NCBI GenBank assembly: GCA_023438065.1
Contig: JAEXRH010000019.1
Span: forward strand, 1-51,515
Origin: Spirochaetota bacterium
GTDB taxonomy: Bacteria; Spirochaetota; Spirochaetia; Treponematales; Treponemataceae
Direction of reading: 5' to 3'
Length of the DNA: 51,515 nucleotides
Under the pieces are notes generated by a model. It had not been told where the DNA came from and did no database searches. It saw nothing but the letters and a program-made list of their open reading frames with translations. Position numbers and translations under genes: made by a program. Positions 10,001 to 20,077 of the stretch are shown piece by piece; the first letter of the stretch is position 1, and each line of letters begins with the position of its first letter.

Positions 10001-11081
10001 TGCAGGTGACGGAAGAGGTGCCGTCGGTCATATCGAAGATGAAGAGCTTGCGGCCGCTCTTGAGCTCGCGCAGCTCGCACTTGAGCACGCGACCCGCGAT
10101 GACGACCTCGCCCGAATCGGAGGTGACGTCGATCATCGGCAGTACCTTGCCGGTGACCACGCGGCCATAGATGGCGCCCTCTTCGGTCTTCCTCGATTCA
10201 CGGCGCGGAAAGCCGCCGCCGCCCTTGCCGCCGCCCCACCCGCCGGAACCGCCGGATGCGCTCTGCCAGCCAGTGCCGCCGGAACCGCCGTTTCCACCGG
10301 ATCCGCCGCCGTTGCCGCCGTTGCCGGAACCGCCACCACTGACGCCACCGCCGCCGTTGCCGCCATTGTTCCAACCGCCCTTGCCGCCTTCGGGCTTCTG
10401 CCCCCACCCTCCCGACTGGCTGCCTGCCGGAGCCGGCTTCTTCTCACGTGGGACGGGCGGCGCGGACAGCGCCTCGGACACCAGCCGTGCTTCCAGCTCC
10501 TGCTTGCGCGCCAGGTAATGCACCTCATGGTCGGGATGCGGCTGCGGTTCCACCAGATGAATCTTCAGTTCCCGTTCGAAGCAGTTGCGCAACACATGCT
10601 CGATGCTCCGTGCCGTACCGGCTGCGGAAAGCGCCGCCGCGCAGGGCTTCTCCAGCTCGAGGCGCAGGGTTCCCCTGCCGCCGTCGACAAGCCGCGCTCC
10701 GTCGAGCAGTTCGGCAATATGGCGCTGTTTTCTTCGCGCACAGCCCAGGATGAATCCACCGTGCTCTCGCACGAGCTGCTCGTTGTCGAGGGCATGCCCC
10801 ATCCGGGGCCGGATCTCCGTCTCCACGCCGAAATGCGCCGCAAGCCCCTGCTCGGCGGCCTCGAGTGCCTCGACGCGCAGGGGCTTATCCATCACAAGGC
10901 CCACTTCCAGCCGTTTGTCGGGCTTGAGGTACCGGATGCCCGATACCTTCGTGTGACCCAGGTCATGCAGCAGGGACGCGTCGGTGACGATATGGCCGAA
11001 CACTTCGGCAAAGCCGTCGTTGCGGCGCGAGCCGCCCGACACCGTGGCCATATCGGTAGGATGGGCTGTGGAATCTGACAA
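7056..11081 (-). CDS. polC: DNA polymerase III alpha subunit, PolC type, lacking the exonuclease domain
   Basis: 1341 residues, replicative DNA polymerase of the Gram-positive type. Order: N-terminal domain (about 1-215); a very glycine-rich linker (about 220-300); an OB fold (GEVVIAGRVLKCELRELKSG); PHP domain (VELHLHTQMSSLDAISG, GYLVPDE); palm with PDIDLNFSGEYQ and LDILGHDDPTMI catalytic aspartates; a four-cysteine zinc site (CGKCLYSEF...DCPHCGEPL); and a C-terminal helix-hairpin-helix region (LPGLGASAAKAIVEARNG). In standard PolC a DnaQ-like exonuclease with a VFDVETTG motif interrupts the PHP domain right after GYLV. Here GYLVPDEAGG passes within about 20 residues to SYHVIILVKNQAGLKNLY, so that domain is absent. 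The start codon is TTG at 11081, eight bases after GGGGAGG. Confidence 0.96.
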   Translation of the reverse strand: MSDSTAHPTDMATVSGGSRRNDGFAEVFGHIVTDASLLHDLGHTKVSGIRYLKPDKRLEVGLVMDKPLRVEALEAAEQGLAAHFGVETEIRPRMGHALDNEQLVREHGGFILGCARRKQRHIAELLDGARLVDGGRGTLRLELEKPCAAALSAAGTARSIEHVLRNCFERELKIHLVEPQPHPDHEVHYLARKQELEARLVSEALSAPPVPREKKPAPAGSQSGGWGQKPEGGKGGWNNGGNGGGGVSGGGSGNGGNGGGSGGNGGSGGTGWQSASGGSGGWGGGKGGGGFPRRESRKTEEGAIYGRVVTGKVLPMIDVTSDSGEVVIAGRVLKCELRELKSGRKLFIFDMTDGTSSVTCKCFPDEERVEALTGAVKPGAGVKLRGEAQFDKFSDEMCIMARDFSPFTLSEVKRKDTAEVKRVELHLHTQMSSLDAISGTKAMIRRAAAWGHKAVAVTDHGVVQAFPDAQDIAGTLAKKDNLPIKVLYGMEGYLVPDEAGGVNDGKDFKKSESYHVIILVKNQAGLKNLYRMVSESHLQHFYKKPRVPRSLLDKYREGLILGSACEAGEVFRAVLEGMDDAELKRIASYYDYLEIQPTGNNQFLLNEGLAKSVEELRDFNRRIVMLGDEMEKLVVATCDVHFLDPEDAVFRKILQAGQGYKDAEHQPPLYFRTTAEMLEEFAYLGPDKAYEVVVTNTNLVADWLDEVKPIPSGTFPPHMDGAEEDIRRMSEEKITSLYGNPLPELVHQRVERELGSIIKNGFSVMYMIAQKLVKKSNDDGYLVGSRGSVGSSLVAYLIGITEVNSLPAHYRCGKCLYSEFHEKDKTIGCGFDLPPKDCPHCGEPLIRDGYDIPFETFLGFDGDKEPDIDLNFSGEYQPRAHKYTEELFGEGYVFRAGTIATVADKTAFGFVSKYFEEKGLYATKAERERLATGCTGVKRTTGQHPGGVMVCPKTMDIHDFTPIQRPADATDSDIITTHFDYHSISGRILKLDILGHDDPTMIRMLEDITGLNAQEIPIGERRVMEIFRSTGPLGVTPEQINSEVGTFGVPEFGTKFVRQMLVDTMPTTFAELIRISGLSHGTDVWLNNAQDLVRAGVTGLAEVISTRDDIMIYLIKNDLPPLTAFKIMENVRKGKGLTPEYEALMREKEVPDWYIDSCKKIKYMFPKAHAAAYVMMAFRIAWFKVYHPMAFYTAYYTVRGEGLDANIVCKGPEAIRRAMREVEMKGKAATQKEQDLYTILEMANEMYARGITLLPVDLYKSEATRYTMTPEGILPPFTALPGLGASAAKAIVEARNGEPFISQEELKIRAGVSKAVIELLDAHGCMKGLDATSQISLFSFA

Positions 11082-11327
11082 AGAGCATGCCTCCCCGGAT
11101 TGTTCCTTCGTGTATCAGCGTTTTTTCATGTAGCGTCCGGCCCGGCGGACGCAAGGCGCCCGGCAGCCTGACAAGGCACCGGACCACGACGCCTTGTGGC
11201 GGATCGATTCCGGACCCGAAGATATTGTATCATATCACTCCCCCAAATACGCGATGCGTTTTGCCGGTCTTGCCACACCGGCCGATGCAGGCACGCCGAT
11301 CCGGCACCGAAAGAATGCAAGCCGTCA

Positions 11328-13862
11328 TCACGTTTCTGCGGGTGGCCCGTTGCCGTTGTCCTGGAGGACGGACCGCATGCGGACCAGAAACAGGGCGCCG
11401 CCGAGAGGGGATTCCAAGCAGGCGATCTCGCCCTGCATCACCTGGGCGACCGTATTGAAAACGGCATGCAGACCGATGCCGGTGCCACCGCGGGAACGGG
11501 CTGTCGTGTAAAACGGCTCGAACACCTTTTCACGCAGCTCCGGCGCGATGCCGACACCGTCGTCCTCAAGGCGCATCTCGGTCCATCCGGCCCGCTGGGC
11601 GAGTGTGATCCGCACCTGCAGCGGTCCGCCTTCCGGCCGGCCATGCATGGCGGCATTCATCAGCAGGCTGGTCAGGAGACGCGAAAAGGCATCGGGATAC
11701 CCAACCATTTCCATGGCAGGATCGCATGCCACATGCACCGTCACCTGCGCATTCTCGAGTATCGGCCGCATCAGCGCCTGCACGCGCTTCAGCTGCTCGG
11801 CAGGCCGGAACCGTTCCCGCCGCTCGGCCCCCCCTTCGCTGGCCAGGCGCCGGAATCCCGTCACCAGTGCGGATGCCCGCTGCATGGTCGAGAGGAGGAG
11901 TTCACTGCTTTCACGTCCGATCCGCAGCAGGTGTGCAAGCTCGCCCTGACCGAATGTTCCTTCAGCAAGCCGTTTCTCCGCGTCCGCGATGAGGCTTTGC
12001 AGATGGGAGGACGCGGTCACGCCGATGCCGATGGGCGTGTTGAGCTCATGGGCAAAGCCGGCTATCAGGTTGCCCATCGCGGCCATTTTCTCGGCCAGCA
12101 CCAGCTGGCGCCGGGTCCTGTTCAGGTCATCCACCGCATCCTGCAGCCGGTCGATCGCCGAAATGGCATGAAGCGCGGAGCACACCTGGGGTCGGATGGT
12201 ATCGTGCAGCTGCTCGCCGAGCTCGCCCAGGCTCACGATCTGATACCCGTAGATGTCTTCGCCGAATGACAGCACCTCGGCCATCAGCGAGATGCGTTCA
12301 CCACAGAACGCCACCCCCTCGGGAACAATGCGACAATCAGGGAACCGTGAACCCGGCAGGGCGTCCGCCCCCGCACCGCATCCGGAGGCGTACAGCACCG
12401 TCGCATCATGGACACCCGGATCCGACTCGGCTCCCCGGATCGGAAATCTGTCATACAGGGCCGCAAAATAGTGCGGGATGCCGAGCGAAGGCAGCACGCA
12501 CCCCAGCTCCGCCTGCAGCTCGGCAAGGCTCGTGCATTGAGAGAGGCGCACCTGTCCGAGCATGCGGCGCGCACGGCTCGGGTTGCTGTGATATCGTGTG
12601 ATGTTCCGCTTTTCATGGCGGATGCGGTCCACCTGGATGCGAAGCCTGGCGAGCAATTCATTCGTCCTCTCTGGCGCAGTACCACCCGCGGCGGCGGCGA
12701 CGGCGTTGTGCAGCGAGATATACCAGTCGTTCCAGGCCGACTGCAGATCACTGCCTTCCACCAGATGAGCCAGAATGCCGTCCATCATCCGCACCGGTTC
12801 GTCCAAGGCGTGGCCTCCTGCCAGCATGTCCGGCAGCTCGCGGATCAGCGCACGGAATCGAAGCTTGTCTTCCGGCTCGATCAAGAGACTCGCGTCCAGA
12901 CGGTCGAACAGCCAGGAATTCGTCGGATCAGCCTCCAATCCCCCTGCCGATGCCGAAAGCCCTTCAACCGGCATGACACCGAACGGCGGACACCCGCAGG
13001 AGGATCTGATGACCAGTCGAGTCGGGAATGCCTGAAGCGGCGGCATCTCCCGGGGATCGAGCACGCCGTGCAGGACATGCGCCGCAATCTCCCGGACCGG
13101 CTGGCGGATCGATGTGACCTGCCCGAGCCCCGCCTGCCCCTCGCAGGTATCGTCGAAGCCCATCAGCCGCATGTTTTGCGGCACCTGGATGCCTTCTCGG
13201 TCAAGCACGCGCATGACGCCCAGCAGCATGTCGTCATTGCAGCAGACAATGGCTTCGAAGCGGCCGGCACCGTCCGTCACGATGCGTTCGGCAGCCGCAA
13301 TGCCTGATTCGAAGCTGTAGTCGCCTTCATAGATCCAGGAGGGGTCGCCCGCGATGCCGTGAGCGGCCAGCGCTTCCCGATATACCGCAAGACGTTCCCG
13401 GGCGTGCGGATGAACGGCCGGTCCCGTCACAAACGCGATCCGCCGGTAGCCATGATGGTCGAGCAGGTGCGCCATGCCTTCACGCATGCCCGCCCGCTGG
13501 TCGGCCACCGCACAAGGGATGCCATCCATCGCGCGGCCCGTCACGACAACGGGCACACCGACCTGTTCGCGGACAAACCGGATGAACTGCTCCAGAAAGC
13601 GGTCGGTGTTCCCCAGCATGAAGTCCCCGGCAAGAATGACCAGTCCATCGATCGACTGCGGCTCGAGGAACGGCCGCATCCGCTGAAAATCCGGCAGGCT
13701 CCCCTCCTGGACACGCACCACGTCGGGAAAGGCGATGAGGTTCAGACCCAGGCGGGAAGCGACCGAGGCCAGCGCCTCCCACGTCTCCTCCACGTAACTG
13801 TTGATATAATCCCCCAGCACGATGCCGACCGTCGGTCGTCCATTGGCGATCAGTCCACTCAT
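11328..13862 (-). CDS. LacI-type sensor domain fused to histidine kinase
   Basis: 844 residues, with no signal peptide or membrane segment, so probably cytoplasmic. Residues about 8-300 form a periplasmic-binding-protein-like domain of the LacI/GalR type (VGIVLGDYINSYVEETW, DGLVILAGDF, GYRRIAFVTG, IVCCNDDMLLGVMRVL, MGFDDTCEGQ), but there is no LacI DNA-binding HTH. A central region of unclear fold follows, then HisKA with the phospho-acceptor in GFAHELNTPIGIG (about residue 604) and an ATPase domain with DGVGIAPELREKVFEPFYTT and GGTGIGL. The ATG at 13862 has GGGAGGA upstream. No response regulator is next to it. The 246 bases between this gene and polC hold no gene I can see. Confidence 0.85.
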   Translation of the reverse strand: MSGLIANGRPTVGIVLGDYINSYVEETWEALASVASRLGLNLIAFPDVVRVQEGSLPDFQRMRPFLEPQSIDGLVILAGDFMLGNTDRFLEQFIRFVREQVGVPVVVTGRAMDGIPCAVADQRAGMREGMAHLLDHHGYRRIAFVTGPAVHPHARERLAVYREALAAHGIAGDPSWIYEGDYSFESGIAAAERIVTDGAGRFEAIVCCNDDMLLGVMRVLDREGIQVPQNMRLMGFDDTCEGQAGLGQVTSIRQPVREIAAHVLHGVLDPREMPPLQAFPTRLVIRSSCGCPPFGVMPVEGLSASAGGLEADPTNSWLFDRLDASLLIEPEDKLRFRALIRELPDMLAGGHALDEPVRMMDGILAHLVEGSDLQSAWNDWYISLHNAVAAAAGGTAPERTNELLARLRIQVDRIRHEKRNITRYHSNPSRARRMLGQVRLSQCTSLAELQAELGCVLPSLGIPHYFAALYDRFPIRGAESDPGVHDATVLYASGCGAGADALPGSRFPDCRIVPEGVAFCGERISLMAEVLSFGEDIYGYQIVSLGELGEQLHDTIRPQVCSALHAISAIDRLQDAVDDLNRTRRQLVLAEKMAAMGNLIAGFAHELNTPIGIGVTASSHLQSLIADAEKRLAEGTFGQGELAHLLRIGRESSELLLSTMQRASALVTGFRRLASEGGAERRERFRPAEQLKRVQALMRPILENAQVTVHVACDPAMEMVGYPDAFSRLLTSLLMNAAMHGRPEGGPLQVRITLAQRAGWTEMRLEDDGVGIAPELREKVFEPFYTTARSRGGTGIGLHAVFNTVAQVMQGEIACLESPLGGALFLVRMRSVLQDNGNGPPAET

Positions 13863-13954
13863 CAAGTCCTCCCGGTGTGCGGCGCGGGCCCGCTCGCCGC
13901 CGGCCCGGCGGCATGCCTTCACAGGTCATTCTTTCCCGATTCCCCAGCATGGAA

Positions 13955-14008
13955 ACGGACGGTTCCCGCCAGTCGGCCTGTATGCCAAGCCTGGCGGGAA
14001 CCGTCCGT
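13955..14008. terminator. Long hairpin, probable terminator after metY
   Basis: Perfect 18-bp inverted repeat (13955-13972 with 13991-14008) with an 18-base loop, between metY and the kinase gene, both on the minus strand. It lacks a clear T run, so it may act as a processing or rho-independent stop of low efficiency. Confidence 0.55.
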
Positions 14009-14030
14009 CATGCAGCGCGAGGGCGATGTG

Positions 14031-15329
14031 TCACCCCACCGGGTGCGCGGCCCGCGCAAGCGCCTGCCCAAGGTCCGCTATGAGGTCGTCGGCATCCTCG
14101 ATGCCGATGGAAAGCCGGATCATGTCAGGCGTGACACCGGCCGCCGCAAGTCCCGCCTCATCGAGCTGGGCATGGGTCGTCGAGGCGGGATGGATCACCA
14201 GCGACTTCGCGTCGGCCACATTGGCCAGCAGCGAAAACAGCTCCAGGCTGTCAATGAACCGACGGCCCGCCTCCAGGCCGCCCCGGATGCCGAATGTGAA
14301 GATCGAGCCGGCGCCCTTTGGCAGATACCGGTCGGCCAGCGCCTTGTACTTGTTCCCATCCAGGCTCGGGTAGTTGACCCACGCGACGTCCGGATGCCCG
14401 GCCAGATAGGCCGCGATGCGCCGTGCGTTGGCGACATGCCGTTCCACGCGCAGCGAGAGCGTCTCCAGGCCCTGCAGCAGCAGGAACGCGTTGAAGGGGC
14501 TGATGCAGGCACCCGTGTCGCGCAGCAGCGTCACGCGCAGCTTGGTGATGTACGCGGCCGCGCCCACGTCCTGGGCGTAGCGGATGCCGTGGTAGCTCGG
14601 ATCGGGTTCGGTCAGGAACGGGAACCGGCCGCTGGCCGCCCAATCGAATCTTCCGCCGTCGACGATGACACCGCCGATGGACGTGCCGTGCCCGCCGATG
14701 AACTTGGTGGCCGAATGCACCACGATGTCCGCCCCGTGCTCGATGGGCCGCACGAGGTACGGCGTGCCGAAGGTGTTGTCGACAATCAGCGGCAGCCCGT
14801 TCTCATGCGCGATGGCAGCCAGCGCGCCCAGGTCGGCGACATTGCAGCCGGGGTTCCCGATGGTTTCGACATACAGCGCCTTGGTGCGGCCGTTGATGGC
14901 CTTGCGGAAATTCTCCGGATCGTCAGGGTCGACGAAGCGGGTCGTGATGCCCAGACGTGGCAGCGTGTTGGCGAACAGATTGTAGGTGCCGCCGTACAGG
15001 GTCGACGCCGATACGATCTCATCACCCGTGCCGGCGAGGTTGAGGATCGCATAGTTGATCGCGGCGGAACCGGATGCCACACCCAGCGCCGCGATGCCGC
15101 CCTCGAGGGCCGCGACGCGCTGCTCGAACACATCGGTCGTCGGGTTCATGATGCGGGTGTAGATGTTGCCGGGCTCCTTGAGCGCGAACAGGTTGGCGGC
15201 ATGCTCCGCGTCGCGGAACACATAGGAGGTGGTCTGATAAATCGGAACCGCGCGCGATCCCGTCACGGGATCGGGTGTCTGTCCGGCATGAACCTGGAGC
15301 GTGTCGAACTTGAGCGGTTGCTTTGCCAT
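14031..15329 (-). CDS. metY: O-acetylhomoserine sulfhydrylase (Cys/Met PLP family)
   Basis: 432 residues, the usual length for MetY (longer than MetB/MetC). It makes homocysteine from O-acetylhomoserine and sulfide using PLP. Family marks: LQVHAGQTPDPVTGSRAVPIYQTTSY, YTRIMNPTTDVFEQRVAALEGG, VDNTFGTPYLVRPIEHGADIVVHSATKFIGGHG (PLP lysine in SATK). The ATG at 15329 is used because GAAAGGA lies eight bases before it; an ATG nine bases earlier touches the ribosome site. It is the last gene of a metA - Rrf2 - Rrf2 - metY operon, which supports the acetyl-homoserine route. Confidence 0.93.
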   Translation of the reverse strand: MAKQPLKFDTLQVHAGQTPDPVTGSRAVPIYQTTSYVFRDAEHAANLFALKEPGNIYTRIMNPTTDVFEQRVAALEGGIAALGVASGSAAINYAILNLAGTGDEIVSASTLYGGTYNLFANTLPRLGITTRFVDPDDPENFRKAINGRTKALYVETIGNPGCNVADLGALAAIAHENGLPLIVDNTFGTPYLVRPIEHGADIVVHSATKFIGGHGTSIGGVIVDGGRFDWAASGRFPFLTEPDPSYHGIRYAQDVGAAAYITKLRVTLLRDTGACISPFNAFLLLQGLETLSLRVERHVANARRIAAYLAGHPDVAWVNYPSLDGNKYKALADRYLPKGAGSIFTFGIRGGLEAGRRFIDSLELFSLLANVADAKSLVIHPASTTHAQLDEAGLAAAGVTPDMIRLSIGIEDADDLIADLGQALARAAHPVG

Positions 15330-15394
15330 GGTGTCCATCCTTTCGTTCGGCCATCCGGAAGCATCCGGGCCCGCCGTCGGGCAGGCCGCTTCCG

Positions 15395-15841
15395 TCAGAT
15401 GTGGTAGGTATCCGGTTGCCGTCCCTCAAGCACAAGCTGCTCGCGGGCGAGTTCCTCAAGGGTGATGCCGTCGACGAGACGGTTGAGGCGTTCGTCCAGC
15501 GCATCCCAGACCATGCGGCGGATGCAGCGGGAGAGCGCGTCGGCGTCCGGCGCGTCCGCCGGCGGTTCCTCCACCAGCGTCAGATCGCCTTCCAGCGCCC
15601 GCAACACATCACCCACACGCATTCGGTCCGCCGCCCGGGCCAGCATGTAGCCGCCCTGTGCGCCCTTCACGCTCCGGACAAGGCCTGCCTTGCGCAGCAG
15701 CGAGAAGAGGTGCTCGAGATAACTGACCGAAACGGCCTGCCGTTCCGCAATCTGCTGGATCGACTGGCGGCCCGCTCCGGCATGCGCCGTCAGATCGAGC
15801 ATGGCCCGCAGGCCGTAACGTCCCTTGGTGGACAGTTTCAT
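15395..15841 (-). CDS. Rrf2-family transcriptional regulator (CymR-like)
   Basis: 148 residues. MKLSTKGRYGLRAMLDLTAHAG, the HTH IQQIAERQAVSVSYLEHLFSLLRKAGLVRSVKGAQGGYML and the C-terminal dimer helix are standard Rrf2. Only one cysteine is seen (SRCIRR), so no Fe-S cluster is expected, as in CymR, the cysteine-metabolism repressor of Bacillota. GGGAGGA precedes the ATG at 15841. It lies between metY and another Rrf2 gene, so control of sulfur-amino-acid genes is a reasonable inference. Confidence 0.85.
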   Translation of the reverse strand: MKLSTKGRYGLRAMLDLTAHAGAGRQSIQQIAERQAVSVSYLEHLFSLLRKAGLVRSVKGAQGGYMLARAADRMRVGDVLRALEGDLTLVEEPPADAPDADALSRCIRRMVWDALDERLNRLVDGITLEELAREQLVLEGRQPDTYHI

Positions 15842-15857
15842 GACATCCTCCCAGCTC

Positions 15858-16316
15858 TCAGATGCAGTAATCGACAAAGGGTTCCGACTCGCGGACCTGT
15901 TCGTCCCGGACCGCCCCGACCAGCACCGCAATGCTGATGCGGTCGAGCACCTCGTCCATCTCGCTGGCCAGACGCTGCCAGATGCCGCGGGTCACGCACT
16001 GCGCCTCACGGGCGCAATGTTCTCCTTCGGCGGGTGTCAGGCATTCCACCGGGGACAGGCTGCCCTCGGCCGCCCGCAGCACGTCACCCGCTGTCACCTG
16101 GGCGGCATCGCGGGCCAACCGGTAACCGCCCTGCGGTCCCCGCACGCTCTCCACCAGTCCGGCACGGCGCAGCTGCAGGAACAGCTGTTCGAGGTAATTG
16201 TCCGACAAGCCGCGCCGCTGGGCGATGCCGCGGATGCTGCCGTACTGGTCGCCCGCATGCAACGCCAGGTCGGTGACCGCCTCGAGCGCGTAACGCCCCT
16301 TGGTTGATATCTTCAT
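15858..16316 (-). CDS. Rrf2-family transcriptional regulator with IscR-like cysteines
   Basis: 152 residues. Similar to its downstream neighbour in the N-terminal winged HTH (MKISTKGRYALEAVTDLALHAG, RGLSDNYLEQLFLQLRRAGLV, GPQGGYRL). Unlike the neighbour it has three spaced cysteines, CLTPAEGEHCAREAQC, in the place where IscR-type proteins bind an Fe-S cluster, although the first gap (eight residues) is longer than in E. coli IscR. GGGGAGGA precedes the start. The two paralogs are separated by 16 bases and may sense different signals (Fe-S status and cysteine supply). Confidence 0.85.
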   Translation of the reverse strand: MKISTKGRYALEAVTDLALHAGDQYGSIRGIAQRRGLSDNYLEQLFLQLRRAGLVESVRGPQGGYRLARDAAQVTAGDVLRAAEGSLSPVECLTPAEGEHCAREAQCVTRGIWQRLASEMDEVLDRISIAVLVGAVRDEQVRESEPFVDYCI

Positions 16317-16391
16317 GATGCCTGTCCTCCCCTGTTTGCCTGCGAACGGACCAGTCCGGTTCCCGCGCCGCCAGTTGGCCTTGCCGGCCAG

Positions 16392-17309
16392 TCAGGCAAG
16401 CTGGCTGAGATCGTATGGGGTTTCCTGATACACGTAGTAGTTGATCCAGTTGCCGAACAACAGGCTGGCGGCCGAGCGCCAGCGCACAACCGGTTCGCGG
16501 GCGGGATCACCGCCCGGGAAGTAATGCGCGGGCGGCGCGATGACAAGTCCCTTGCCCACATCCCGGTCGTACTCGGCCTTGAGTGTGTACGGATCGTACT
16601 CGGCGTGGCCGGTGGCGAAGATCTGCCGGCCGTTCATGCCCTGAACCAGATACACGCCGCTTTCTGCGGACTCCGAAAGGATTTCCAGGCCCGGGACCCG
16701 CAGAATGTCCTCCCTGCGAACCTCGGTGTGCCGTGAGTGCGGCACATGGAATTCATCGTCAAACCCCTGCAGCAGCTTCACACCTCGCCGGCTCAGCCCG
16801 TGCGGGAATACGCCGAACATCTTGTCGGGCAGGTCGTGCTTGGGAACACCATAATGATGGTACAGGCCCGCCTGTGCCGCCCAGCAGATATGGAACGTGG
16901 AGAAGACATGATGACGGCTCCACTCCATGATCTCCACCAGCTCGCCCCAATAGTCGACCGCTTCGAAGGGCAGGTGTTCGACCGGGGCACCGGTGATGAT
17001 CAGCCCGTCGAAACGCAGGTCGCGCACCTCCGCGAACGTGCGGTAGAAGGTCTGCAGGTGCTCGGACGGCGTGTTTTTCGACTGGTAGCTGGCCGGATGG
17101 AGCAGCACGACGTCGATTTGGATGGGGGTGTTGCCGATGAGGCGCAGCAGCTGCGTTTCCGTGACAATCTTCGTGGGCATGAGGTTGAGGATGGCAATCC
17201 GAAGCGGACGGACATCCTGGTGCTCCGCTCGTTCCTTTGTCATGACGAAGATGTTCTCGCCGGTCAGGATCTCCCGTGCCGGCAGATTGTCCGGAATGTT
17301 GATGGGCAT
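16392..17309 (-). CDS. metA: Homoserine O-acetyltransferase, MetA type
   Basis: 305 residues, the normal MetA length. It activates homoserine by acylation, the first committed step to methionine. The catalytic cysteine is C142 (STFHICWAAQAG), with H235 and E237 in ATGHAEYD. Residue 111 is glutamate (TGAPVEHLPF). In characterised MetA proteins glutamate here goes with acetyl-CoA and glycine (E. coli) with succinyl-CoA, so acetyl transfer is predicted. This agrees with metY downstream. GCGGAGG lies before the ATG at 17309. It heads the metA - Rrf2 - Rrf2 - metY operon. Confidence 0.94.
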   Translation of the reverse strand: MPINIPDNLPAREILTGENIFVMTKERAEHQDVRPLRIAILNLMPTKIVTETQLLRLIGNTPIQIDVVLLHPASYQSKNTPSEHLQTFYRTFAEVRDLRFDGLIITGAPVEHLPFEAVDYWGELVEIMEWSRHHVFSTFHICWAAQAGLYHHYGVPKHDLPDKMFGVFPHGLSRRGVKLLQGFDDEFHVPHSRHTEVRREDILRVPGLEILSESAESGVYLVQGMNGRQIFATGHAEYDPYTLKAEYDRDVGKGLVIAPPAHYFPGGDPAREPVVRWRSAASLLFGNWINYYVYQETPYDLSQLA

Positions 17310-17404
17310 GACGGCCTCCGCTTCTCATCCTTCGGGTGCCTCCCGCCGTTGCCGTGACCACGCTGTGGGACGGCACCTGCCGGTGGATCCCGGTGCTTTT
17401 CACA

Positions 17405-17433
17405 ATGATACGATATCCGAGCGGATTTGTCCA
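17405..17433 (-). promoter_or_regulatory. Promoter of the metA operon
   Basis: On the minus strand TGGACA (17428-17433), a 17-base spacer and TATCAT (17405-17410). The leader of about 90 bases before metA can fold with GGTGCC near its 5' part pairing with GGCACC about 35 bases later, enclosing further short stems. Confidence 0.6.
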
Positions 17434-17474
17434 GAATAATCCCCATAGAAATGATCGGGAATGATCCGGGTACC

Positions 17475-17515
17475 AAAAAAGGCGGCATGGTTCCATCCGT
17501 CGGAACCATGCCGCC
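17475..17515 (-). terminator. Rho-independent terminator after lepB
   Basis: 14-bp perfect stem (17481-17494 with 17502-17515), 7-base loop, followed on the minus strand by six T (17480-17475). It ends the hisS/aspS/lepB side before the metA promoter. Confidence 0.9.
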
Positions 17516-17539
17516 TCCTCGGCAACCCGTGCAAGACAG

Positions 17540-18129
17540 CTATTTCACAAGACCGATGCGACTGAACGGAAACAGCCTCACAAATGCCTTTCCCACGATG
17601 CGGTCGGCATTCACCACGCCGAAGAGGCGCGAATCGCGGCTTTTCTCGGGTTGTCGGTTGTCTCCGAGCACGTAAACGCTGTCCTCGGGTACTGTCATGT
17701 CCTGATAGGGCGAACCGTCCGCCGACGTGGCCACCCCCGCCGTGTAGGACTCCTGCAGCGCAATGCCGTCGACATACACTTTGCCGTCGGCGATGCGCAC
17801 CTTCTGCCCACCTGTCGCAATGACGCGCTTGATGGCGTACGTCCGCCGGTTGCCAAGCAGTTCCGGGATCTTCAGGACGACGATATCGCCCTCCTCGACA
17901 CCATGAAGCCGCAACGAAAGGCTCTCCACGATCACGACGTTGCGGTTCTGCAGCGTCGGCTGCATGGAGTTGCCGTCCACCACGGTGAACCGGCCCAGAT
18001 AATTGACGATCGCAAGCGCAAGCAGAACGGATATGCCCAGGTAGGCGATCCATTCCACCGCTTCGCGCAACGCGGTTTTTTCCCGGGGCAGCATTTCCTC
18101 ATTCGTACGCACCATCGGCCGGCGGGCGG

Positions 18130-18133
<4 letters not shown>
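17540..18133 (-). CDS. lepB: Signal peptidase I
   Basis: 197 residues. A membrane serine protease that removes signal peptides from exported proteins. One N-terminal membrane helix (about 28-46, WIAYLGISVLLALAIVNYL) anchors it; the catalytic serine is S56 in DGNSMQPTL and the general-base lysine is K102 in YAIKRVIATGG; the conserved VLGDNR...SRDSR block follows. Its start overlaps the aspS stop as ATGA, so the two are translated together. A 197-residue length is typical of the Gram-positive enzyme. The two secreted proteins at the right end of the window are the sort of substrates it would process. Confidence 0.95.
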
Positions 18134-19929
<1,796 letters not shown>

Positions 19930-20077
19930 CTTGTTCCTCCCCGGAAACGTGTCTTTCATGCATCGCATCCACATGCATATCGGCAGGATCGCCGTACGTC
20001 GCAACATGCCGGCGCCGCCGCGCGCCATGGCGGTCCTTCGGAAGCTCGCCCTGCACGCCCGCACGCCGGCATGTGTC

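Noticed and set aside
6858..11078. 1406-codon open frame on the plus strand opposite polC
   Set aside because: It mirrors the polC codons in a GC-rich gene; the translation is low-complexity (His, Arg, Leu, Val rich) with no domain, and polC on the other strand is certain.
13359..15407. 682-codon plus-strand frame across the kinase and metY region
   Set aside because: Crosses two real genes and an intergenic hairpin on the opposite strand; composition is that of an antisense shadow.
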